From Azospirillum lipoferum (GTDB lineage: Bacteria > Pseudomonadota > Alphaproteobacteria > Azospirillales > Azospirillaceae), in the NCBI RefSeq assembly GCF_024170005.1, contig NZ_JALJXJ010000002.1, forward strand, positions 124,001 through 188,000: a stretch of DNA of 64,000 nt. Direction: 5' to 3'. The position numbers were made by a program, and so were the translations under genes. Positions 58,501-64,000 of the stretch are shown one piece after another. The notes under the pieces were generated by a model. That model was given only the letters and a program-made list of their open reading frames with translations, had not been told where the DNA came from and did not search any database. Numbering within the stretch: position 1 is the stretch's first letter; each line of letters opens with the position of its first letter.

Positions 58501-58616
58501 GGTTGCGGCCTGATGTTCCACCGGTACCCGAATTGCGCCGACTATCTCATTTCCTATGTCAAAGGGCCATAGACTTTCGGGCAGGAAATTTATGGCTGCC
58601 GAGCCATCTCGCAGCG
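58501..58616. other. Lower-GC gap before siaB
   Basis: 116 bases with clearly lower GC than the flanking genes. On the minus strand they contain T-T-G-A-C-A as a possible -35, with no good -10 at 17 bases. Either the siaB gene is longer or this holds a control site for siaB-siaC-kinase. Confidence 0.4.
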
Positions 58617-60386
58617 TCACACCGGCAGCACGACCCGGAAAGTCGATCCCCGGCCCAGCTTGCTGTCGACGGCGACAGCACCACCATGCAGCAGGGCGAT
58701 CTGCTGGACCGTATGCAGCCCGATTCCGGTGCCCGGCACGCCGGACGCGCCCGACCCGCGGAAGAAGCGGTCGAACAGGCGCGGAAGCTCCGATTCGGGG
58801 ATGCCGCGACCCTGGTCGGTCACCTCGATCACCGCCATGGCGCCATCGGAGTCGCCATTGAGGGCGATCGGACCGCCCGGTCCGGAATATTTGACGGCGT
58901 TGTTGACGAGGTTGCTGATCACCAGACCGATCAGATTGGCGTCGATTTCCACCCGCCGCGGCAGCCTGTCCAGGGTCAGCCGGAATTCACGGTCGGGATA
59001 GGCGACGCGGAAAGGCTGGACGACGGTGCGGATCAGTTCCGGCAGATCGATCTCGGCCCGTTCGAGCACGAGGGCGTTGCTCTGCATCCGCTCATCGGTC
59101 AGATGGGCGTCGATCAGGCCGGTCAGGCGCTGCACGCTGCCGCGAATCACCGCCAGCCGTTCCAGCATCTCCGGCTCCACCTGCCCCGCGCGCATCGCCA
59201 GAAGCTGCGCCGCGCTGTCGATGATGGCGAGCGGCGTACGGAATTCGTGGCTGACCATGCCCAGGAACTGGCGCTGCTGGTCGCGCGCCAGCAGTTCGCG
59301 CTCCAGCGCCCGCTCCACCCGCTCCTTCGCCAGGATCAGCGCCTTCTGGTTGGCCGCCAGTTCGACCGTGCGCTCCTCCACCCGCTGCTCCAGCGAGCGG
59401 TTCAGCGCCATCAGCTCCTCGTAGAGGCAGACATTGTCGAAACCGATGGCGACCCGGTTGCAGAACAGCTCCAGCAGGCGCTGCTCGTCGGCGGTATAAG
59501 GCTCCGCCCGCTCCAGCCGGAAGACGGTGACGCCATGCTCGCGCGTGCGGAAGGCCAGGACGCAGCGGTCGTCGTGGTAGAGGTTGCGCTGGGTGGTCAG
59601 GGCATCCGCCACCTCCGCCGCCGCCGCCGCGGACAGGACGTCGCCCACCGGCATGCCGATGCTGCGGGCGAACGGACCCAGACCGGCGACGAGTTCGACG
59701 GTCAGGCCGCCGTCAGCCCGCGCCACCGGCCGGCAGGCCAGCACCGCCGGCGCGCTGCCGTGATCGACGACCTGGGCGATCTGTTCCGCCAGCCGCTCGA
59801 CGAAGCTGCGCATCGGCCGCATCTCGAACAGCGGGGCCGACGCGCTGAGAATCCGCTCCAGCCCCTGCCTGTTGCGCTCGATCGTCACGATGTCGCGCCA
59901 GGCGCGCAGCGCGCTGACCAGGGTGGTGAACAGGCGCTGGGCGGTGAGCTCGCTCTTGGCTTTGTAGTCGTTGATATCGTAGCCGACGATGACGTCGCGT
60001 TCCGGCGCCTGCCCGGGCTGGCCGGTGCGCAGGATGATGCGCATGCGGCGGTTGCCCAACTCCTCCCGGATGTGGCGGACCAGCTTCAGGCCCGCGTCCT
60101 CCGTCTCCATCACCACGTCGAGCAGGGCGACCGGCAGGTCCGGCCGCCGGGCGAGGACGACTTTGGCGTCCTCCGCCGACAAGGCGCTCACCACCTCGAA
60201 CGGGCGTCCGTCGAAGTCGAAGTCACGCAGCAGCACCGCGGTCATGGCGTGGACCTGGGGATCGTCGTCCACCACCAGGACCGGCCAGGGCAAGCCGGAG
60301 ACACGGTTGGGCATTGCCGTGGTCACGGCCCCGTCCTCCGGGCCGAACAGCAACTCGTCGTCCAGCCCTCCGTCCATCCCCGTCAT
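58617..60386 (-). CDS. Hybrid histidine kinase with REC, DUF3369 and HisKA
   Basis: A 589-residue cytosolic kinase. An N-terminal receiver (about 36-158) has acidic D40-D42 and phosphoacceptor Asp90 in A-L-L-D-V-V-M-E. DUF3369, a GAF-like region often joined to such receivers, covers about 160-320. A coiled coil is at about 325-370, then HisKA with His380 in GMVSHEFRTP, then HATPase_c with D-Q-G-R-G-I-P. Input by phosphorylation of its own receiver is likely, since no membrane helix exists. It is the first gene of the minus-strand SiaB-SiaC-kinase operon. The start chosen is ATG 60386, after a GGGGG tract. Confidence 0.86.
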   Translation of the reverse strand: MTGMDGGLDDELLFGPEDGAVTTAMPNRVSGLPWPVLVVDDDPQVHAMTAVLLRDFDFDGRPFEVVSALSAEDAKVVLARRPDLPVALLDVVMETEDAGLKLVRHIREELGNRRMRIILRTGQPGQAPERDVIVGYDINDYKAKSELTAQRLFTTLVSALRAWRDIVTIERNRQGLERILSASAPLFEMRPMRSFVERLAEQIAQVVDHGSAPAVLACRPVARADGGLTVELVAGLGPFARSIGMPVGDVLSAAAAAEVADALTTQRNLYHDDRCVLAFRTREHGVTVFRLERAEPYTADEQRLLELFCNRVAIGFDNVCLYEELMALNRSLEQRVEERTVELAANQKALILAKERVERALERELLARDQQRQFLGMVSHEFRTPLAIIDSAAQLLAMRAGQVEPEMLERLAVIRGSVQRLTGLIDAHLTDERMQSNALVLERAEIDLPELIRTVVQPFRVAYPDREFRLTLDRLPRRVEIDANLIGLVISNLVNNAVKYSGPGGPIALNGDSDGAMAVIEVTDQGRGIPESELPRLFDRFFRGSGASGVPGTGIGLHTVQQIALLHGGAVAVDSKLGRGSTFRVVLPV

Positions 60387-60551
60387 CCGTTGCCCCCGTA
60401 ACCCTGCGCAAGCCCACCCGCTCCCAGCCATGATGGAACCACTGTACGGTGCCGGTTCCAAGTCCGATCGGCTGGATTGGCAGCATTAGTTTCAATTTGT
60501 CGCATATGAAGGAGGAGTGTCGTGGGGCATCGTCAATGTTGTGCAAGAGTT

Positions 60552-60571
60552 CGTTATGCCGGCACATAACG
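60552..60571. promoter_or_regulatory. CGTTATG-N6-CATAACG inverted repeat
   Basis: Two perfect 7-bp arms around CCGGCA, flanked on both sides by TGTGCAA direct repeats. A possible operator for one of the divergent kinase genes. Confidence 0.4.
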
Positions 60572-60750
60572 GAAGCTGTGCAATGGACAGCGTGGTGATG
60601 GCGATAACCATGATGCGGCTGCCGGCTCGGCCTATTGATGCCCGCTTCCCTTTGGTTCGCCGCAGGGATGCTCCCACGCCGGAAGCGGCCGGGCCATCAG
60701 GGCAGTCGGGGCCCATGTCGGGCTGGACCAAGGCGCATCCACCATACGGA

Positions 60751-60773
60751 GAGATATAAAGTTAGTTTATCTC
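60751..60773. promoter_or_regulatory. GAGATA-N11-TATCTC palindrome
   Basis: Six-base arms 87 bases upstream of the Cache kinase, with a TATAAA inside (60755-60760) that could be a -10 hexamer. The overlap of palindrome and putative -10 would suit repression. Confidence 0.35.
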
Positions 60774-60860
60774 GACATAGTTGTCGGATGACGAGCAGCG
60801 GCGGTTGAGCTATTCTCGGCCCCTGCCCAATCCACTCCATGAACGGACCACCTCGCTCCG

Positions 60861-62555
60861 ATGACCCCTGCCGGCTTCGAACAGGATGCACATGCCGCGG
60901 GAAGCCGGGATGCGGGGCGGGGCGCACGCAAGGCGGCGTCCCTGGCGGTCGCGGCCCTGCTGGCGGTGGCCCTGGGGCTCACCGCCGCCCTGCTGGTGTT
61001 CTCGGGTTACCAATACCACACCCAAGTGATCGCCGAAGCGGAGAACCGCAGCATCGCCATCGCCCGCGTCCTGGAAGAACATGCGGCCAAGACGCTGGGC
61101 ATCCACGCCGCCACCCTGTCGCACATGGAATGGATGGTGGACGACCTCGGCTGGGAGCGGATCGACGGCTCCCCCCTGCTGTACGAGCGTTTGAAGGCCA
61201 TGGCGTCACAGACGCCGGAGGTCCAGTCCTATTGGATCACCGACGAGACCGGGCGGGTGCGCGCCAGCAGTTACGAGTGGCCGATGCGTCCGCTGACCGC
61301 CGCCGACCGCGAGTATTTCCGCGCGCATCTGAAGCCCGGCGCCACGATCCACATCGGCCCCAGGCTGAACGGCAAGATCGTGTCGGATCTCTTCTTCACC
61401 CTCAGCCGCCGGATGGAATTGCCCGACCGGCGATTCCAGGGGGTGGCGCAGATCTCCCTGCTTCCCAGCTACTTTGCCGACTTCTACCGCTCGGTCCTGC
61501 ATGGGTCGCATGATGTGATCCTGCTGATGCGGGAGGATGGCGAGGTTCTGGTCCGCAATCCGCTGAACGCCCCGGATGACCGTACCGACATCGGCCGTTT
61601 CCCGGATCTGATCTCGATCCCCGACCGGGACGGCGTCTTTCGGACGGTGACGCCCTTCGACGGGGTCGAGCGGGTGTTGGCCCGCCGCAAGGTGCCCGAC
61701 CTGCCGGTCTATGTCGTCTATGGCACGGACGTCGCCTCCATCGAGACGGCATGGCGCGACCGGGTACTGCCTTATGTCCTGACCGCGGTTCCGGCGCTGG
61801 GTCTGCTCTGCCTGCTGGGCGGAATCGCGTTGCGCCGGTCGCGGCAGGCCGCCGATGCGCAGGAGGCGCTGCGCCGGGCCAACGAGGAACTGGAGGGCCG
61901 CATCACCGACCGTACACGCCACCTCGACCAAGCACTCGCCGACAAGGAAGTGCTGGTGCGCGACATCCATCACCGGGTGAAGAACAATCTGCAGGTCATC
62001 CTCAGCCTGCTGGAGTTGCAGGCACAGCGCGCACCGGAATTGGAGGCGCCGTTCAGCGAGGCGTTGACCCGAATCAACACCATGGGGCTGATCCACGAAC
62101 AGATTTACCGCTCCACCGGGGTGTCGGCCGTCCGGCTCGACAATTTCGTGGAGGCGCTGGCCGGGCACCTCAACAGCTTCCACAACCGCCCGGGCCGCGA
62201 CATCGCGATCAGGCACCATGTGGAACCGCTCAGCCTCGACCTGAACCGGGTGGTACCCTTCGCCCTGATCCTGAACGAGGTGGTGTCGAACGCCTACAAG
62301 CATGCCTTCGCCGGCCGCTGTTCCGGCACCATCGACATCATGGTGACGGCGGAAAGCGGTTCGTTGCACCTGACCATCGTCGATGACGGCACCGGCGCGC
62401 CGGTGCCGGAGGACGCCGGCGCACCTGGCCGGCGGTCGATGGGCATGGACCTGATCCGGGCATTCACCCGGCAAATCCGCGGCGAATACCACTTCACCCG
62501 GGGTGCTGGCACGCGGTTCGATCTGGTCTTCCCGCAGGACGGGGACGTCGTCTAG
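60861..62555 (+). CDS. Cache-domain HisKA_2 sensor histidine kinase
   Basis: A 564-residue inner-membrane kinase. Helix 1 is at about 26-48. The periplasmic dCache domain covers about 50-295 (Y-F-R-A-H-L near 152 is a Cache signature), helix 2 is at about 301-324 and a coiled coil at 328-362. HisKA_2 has IHHRVKNNLQVI at 369-380, then HATPase_c with N-E-V-V-S-N-A-Y-K-H (near 472) and D-D-G-T-G near 512. HisKA_2 kinases often control general-stress or two-component branches. No regulator is encoded next to it, so it is an orphan here, perhaps feeding the signalling block on its left. Confidence 0.9.
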   Translation: MTPAGFEQDAHAAGSRDAGRGARKAASLAVAALLAVALGLTAALLVFSGYQYHTQVIAEAENRSIAIARVLEEHAAKTLGIHAATLSHMEWMVDDLGWERIDGSPLLYERLKAMASQTPEVQSYWITDETGRVRASSYEWPMRPLTAADREYFRAHLKPGATIHIGPRLNGKIVSDLFFTLSRRMELPDRRFQGVAQISLLPSYFADFYRSVLHGSHDVILLMREDGEVLVRNPLNAPDDRTDIGRFPDLISIPDRDGVFRTVTPFDGVERVLARRKVPDLPVYVVYGTDVASIETAWRDRVLPYVLTAVPALGLLCLLGGIALRRSRQAADAQEALRRANEELEGRITDRTRHLDQALADKEVLVRDIHHRVKNNLQVILSLLELQAQRAPELEAPFSEALTRINTMGLIHEQIYRSTGVSAVRLDNFVEALAGHLNSFHNRPGRDIAIRHHVEPLSLDLNRVVPFALILNEVVSNAYKHAFAGRCSGTIDIMVTAESGSLHLTIVDDGTGAPVPEDAGAPGRRSMGMDLIRAFTRQIRGEYHFTRGAGTRFDLVFPQDGDVV

Positions 62556-62569
62556 TCATCTGATTTTCC

Positions 62570-62612
62570 GTGCGATTCACGCTTCAGACGATTCCGTCTG
62601 AACCGATCGCAC
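62570..62612. repeat. Dispersed palindromic repeat (convergent terminator)
   Basis: An inner perfect stem, TTCAGACG/CGTCTGAA around ATTC, lies within an outer stem GTGCGAT/ATCGCAC. Elements of this kind recur between genes in Azospirillum-like genomes, from my memory of such sequences. It fills the space between the convergent kinase and HisE-like genes and may stop both. Confidence 0.6.
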
Positions 62613-62613
62613 T

Positions 62614-63033
62614 CTAACGCTTGCAGCGCTTGGCGGGATTGGTTTTGGCCGGAAGCGGTTTGGCAGGGCTGACGGCAACGCCGTTGATCGGGTCGTCGGA
62701 CTTCGGAAGCTTCTCGGCGATGCCGTAGGCGAGTTCACGCCGCCGGAGTTCCGCCAGGATTTCATCGGGGGCTATATCCAGATCGGCCAGCAGGACCACC
62801 AGATTGTACAGGAGGTCAGCCGCCTCCATCACCAGCGCGCCGCGGTCGCCGCGCATCGCCTCGATCGCCACCTCGATCGCCTCCTCCCCCACCTTGCGTG
62901 CCATGCGGGTACGGCCTTGCGCCAGCAGCTTTCCGGTACGGGAAGTCTCGGGAACGGCGGACGGTTCGCGCCGCATGGTTTGGACGGCGTCGTAGAGGCT
63001 GCGGAGGGGATCGGGACCGATGTACTGGATCAT
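62614..63033 (-). CDS. hisE: HisE-like phosphoribosyl-ATP pyrophosphatase
   Basis: A 139-residue all-alpha NTP pyrophosphatase. The metal-binding motif K-V-G-E-E-A-I-E-V-A-I-E is at about residues 47-58 and E-A-A-D-L-L-Y-N-L-V at about 70-79, which match HisE (MazG-like). HisE splits phosphoribosyl-ATP to phosphoribosyl-AMP in histidine synthesis. It has a 35-residue Lys/Pro-rich C-terminal extension that usual HisE (about 100-110 residues) lacks. It stands alone, away from other his genes, so a paralogous role in nucleotide cleaning is possible. Confidence 0.72.
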   Translation of the reverse strand: MIQYIGPDPLRSLYDAVQTMRREPSAVPETSRTGKLLAQGRTRMARKVGEEAIEVAIEAMRGDRGALVMEAADLLYNLVVLLADLDIAPDEILAELRRRELAYGIAEKLPKSDDPINGVAVSPAKPLPAKTNPAKRCKR

Positions 63034-63294
63034 GAACCTGAAGTCGTTTTTTAAGGCCGCACTGTCAAGATGTTGGTTGGTCGTCCGAATATTTTACGCT
63101 CGCGGTTGGAGCAATCCGGACGGCTCCGCCACAGGATTATGGTTCGTGGTGCTGATTGATTTTGATGGCAACTATTCGCCGAAGGAAATCTCTGTATAGC
63201 TGTAATTTTTGCGGCATCCAGCAATGCAAAGCAAACGTATTTGGCATTGGGTATACCAGTATATAGTCTCCTCAACAGCCCGATGGAGACGATC
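63034..63294. other. AT-rich region upstream of the tandem small-protein genes
   Basis: 261 bases much richer in A/T than the genes. It contains a GGTATACC palindrome (63250-63257), followed by TATAGT at 63262-63267 as a likely -10 with TTTGGC 16 bases upstream as a weak -35. No ORF was found. It should hold the promoter of the tandem pair. Confidence 0.5.
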
Positions 63295-63489
63295 ATGACC
63301 ACCACCACTTTCCAGCCCGGCACCGACAACCACGCTTCGACCGATGCTCTGCATGCCGTCGCCGAATTCCCGGTGGCCTGGTTCGAAGCCACCCCGGCCT
63401 ATCTGGTCCTGCGCCCGGTCGGCGCCTTCCTGCGCGAATGGGCCGCCGCCACTCCGGCCGGCATCCTGCTCGGCCTGCTGAAGCGCTGA
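63295..63489 (+). CDS. Small repeat protein A of a tandem pair
   Basis: A 64-residue protein with no known family that I can place. The first 20 residues are polar (Thr-rich). After that a unit W-x-x-A-T-P-A-x-x-x-L occurs twice, at Trp29 and Trp49, 20 residues apart, separated by R-P-V-G-A-F-L-R-E. The segments are amphipathic with Leu/Val/Ile, so two short helices that may lie on or in a membrane are likely. The start ATG follows GGAGACGATC. Its paralogue follows after 46 bases. A real expressed gene is supported by duplication and the strong ribosome site. Confidence 0.75.
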   Translation: MTTTTFQPGTDNHASTDALHAVAEFPVAWFEATPAYLVLRPVGAFLREWAAATPAGILLGLLKR

Positions 63490-63535
63490 TATCCCGCCTG
63501 CCCCGCTTTCGATATCCAATCCAACGGAGACGATC

Positions 63536-63733
63536 ATGAGCATCCTCAGCCTTCATCACGGCGACCACCACGTCCATGGCGAGACCCCGTCGCTGCATCC
63601 GGTCCGCGACTTCGCAGCCGATTGGCTGGAAGCCACCCCCGCCGCGATCCTGCTGCGTCCGGTCGGTGCATTCCTGACGGAATGGGCCAAGGCGACCCCG
63701 GTGGGGATCCTGTTCCAGTCCCTGCACCGCTGA
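63536..63733 (+). CDS. Small repeat protein B of a tandem pair
   Basis: A 65-residue paralogue of protein A: 29 of the last 46 residues are identical, including R-P-V-G-A-F-L and both A-T-P motifs (Trp30 and Trp50, period 20). The N-terminus is different and His-rich (H-H-G-D-H-H-V-H, residues 7-14), possibly metal-binding. The 14 bases from the ribosome site through the start codon and the next base (GGAGACGATCATGA) are identical to those of A. A terminator hairpin follows, so A and B form a two-gene operon. Function unknown. Confidence 0.75.
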   Translation: MSILSLHHGDHHVHGETPSLHPVRDFAADWLEATPAAILLRPVGAFLTEWAKATPVGILFQSLHR

Positions 63734-63776
63734 CCGCGGCAAAAAAGCAAAAAAGTTCTGAGGGTTTGAAAGGCAA

Positions 63777-63824
63777 CCGCGGCATGGCCCGACCATTCGG
63801 GCGGCCGCGGCCTTTTCGTTTTTT
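63777..63824 (+). terminator. Terminator after the tandem small genes
   Basis: A GC-rich hairpin: outer stem CCGCGGC/GCCGCGG, inner stem CCCGA/TCGGG, followed by four T and then six T. It starts 43 bases after the second gene's stop and probably ends the operon. Confidence 0.75.
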
Positions 63825-63846
63825 GGGCTCGCTCTTCTGCCAGCGC

Positions 63847-64000
63847 TCAGGCGCCGCCGCGGACATCCTCGACCAGCATTTCCAGCCGCGACAGGTCGCG
63901 CACCACCAGCGCGTCGGGACGGCGTTCCAGCATTCCGTCTCGGGTCAGATCGCTCAGCACGCGGGCGACGGTTTCACGCGTTGTGCTGACGCGGGCGGCA
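63847..64000 (-). CDS. Crp/Fnr-family regulator, C-terminal part (window edge)
   Basis: About 51 C-terminal codons of a helix-turn-helix regulator: V-S-T-T-R-E-T-V-A-R-V-L-S-D-L is the Crp/Fnr recognition helix region, followed by a wing R-D-G-M-L-E-R-R-P-D-A-L-V-V-R-D. The sensing domain lies beyond the window, so nothing can be said about cAMP, oxygen or iron-sulfur sensing. It converges on the tandem small-protein operon. Confidence 0.8.
   Translation of the reverse strand, partial: AARVSTTRETVARVLSDLTRDGMLERRPDALVVRDLSRLEMLVEDVRGGA

Larger units (their letters stand above)
60387..60860. other. 474-base divergent control region
   Basis: No convincing gene (an 80-codon plus-strand frame at 60517 has its ribosome site too close). 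It contains TGTGCAA at 60540-60546 and 60577-60583 (37 bases apart), an inverted repeat at 60552-60571 between them, and a second palindrome at 60751-60773. A 15-codon GTG frame at 60522-60569 has AAGGAGG at the right distance. Confidence 0.5.

Noticed and set aside
58503..60401. A 632-codon plus-strand frame opposite the REC-DUF3369 kinase
   Set aside because: Antisense shadow: no motif, no start signal, while the minus strand has receiver, HisKA and ATPase motifs in order.
60517..60759. An 80-codon plus-strand ORF in the kinase spacer
   Set aside because: Its GTG start is one base from the AAGGAGG sequence, it covers the palindromes, and its composition shows no domain or signal.

Overview
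The window is chromosomal, housekeeping-dense DNA from a high-GC alphaproteobacterium. Gene content and order point to Rhodospirillales, most likely Azospirillum or a close relative. The evidence is: a rpsB-tsf-pyrH-frr-uppS-cdsA-dxr-rseP-bamA-ompH-fabZ-lpxA-lpxI-lpxB cluster next to gltA and gltX; lexA carrying alphaproteobacterial GAAC-N7-GAAC boxes; a free-standing trpGDC operon; and many Cache, HAMP and histidine-kinase proteins. I saw no tRNA, rRNA, CRISPR array, insertion sequence or prophage. Genus assignment is inference from gene order, not from a database search.

Layout. 1-5549: a cut-off membrane protein, a small exported protein, then an overlapping operon trpG-trpD-trpC-GNAT-moaC-moeA (tryptophan and molybdopterin synthesis). 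5550-12300: lexA under two SOS boxes, comEC convergent to it, gltX, gltA with a small membrane ORF behind a hairpin, and a rhodanese. 12329-13393: an FtrA-type regulator divergent from the rhodanese. 13346-27780, all minus strand: translation factors (rpsB, tsf, frr), pyrH, isoprenoid and phospholipid enzymes (uppS, cdsA, dxr), envelope assembly (rseP, bamA, ompH), lipid A synthesis (fabZ, lpxA, lpxI, lpxB) and gloA. lpxD is absent from its usual place. 27800-36020: aspS and rnd diverge, followed by a catalytically degenerate EAL-like protein, an SDR, yicC-gmk and a DUF6065-type protein. 36250-48160: a chemoreceptor, a Cds1-type PLP enzyme behind a long palindrome, a one-domain ModE-like regulator, a stand-alone RAM domain, a DEAD-box helicase, two hydrolases, a lipoprotein, a spermidine-synthase-fold protein, a frameshifted gene, parE, a thioesterase and an ArsC-like protein. 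48241-51005: a sulfonate/nitrate-type ABC importer. 51257-53038: a second FtsH-type protease.

53159-62555 is a signalling block. A periplasmic binding protein is translationally coupled to a membrane SpoIIE-type phosphatase (SiaA-like). An OmpR-type regulator follows, behind four helically phased TGTNAC repeats. Opposite it lies an operon of a REC-DUF3369 histidine kinase, a SiaB-like kinase, a SiaC-like phosphoprotein and a coiled-coil histidine kinase. A Cache-HisKA_2 kinase follows. My reading is that a Sia-type partner-switching module, which in Pseudomonas controls the cyclase SiaD, is here wired to histidine kinases.

62570-64000 holds a palindromic repeat, a lone HisE-like gene, and a tandem pair of 64/65-residue proteins built from an internal 20-residue repeat that I do not recognise. 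The 3' end of a Crp/Fnr-type regulator closes the window. The Sia-like block and the tandem small-protein pair are the two places most likely to contain undescribed biology.
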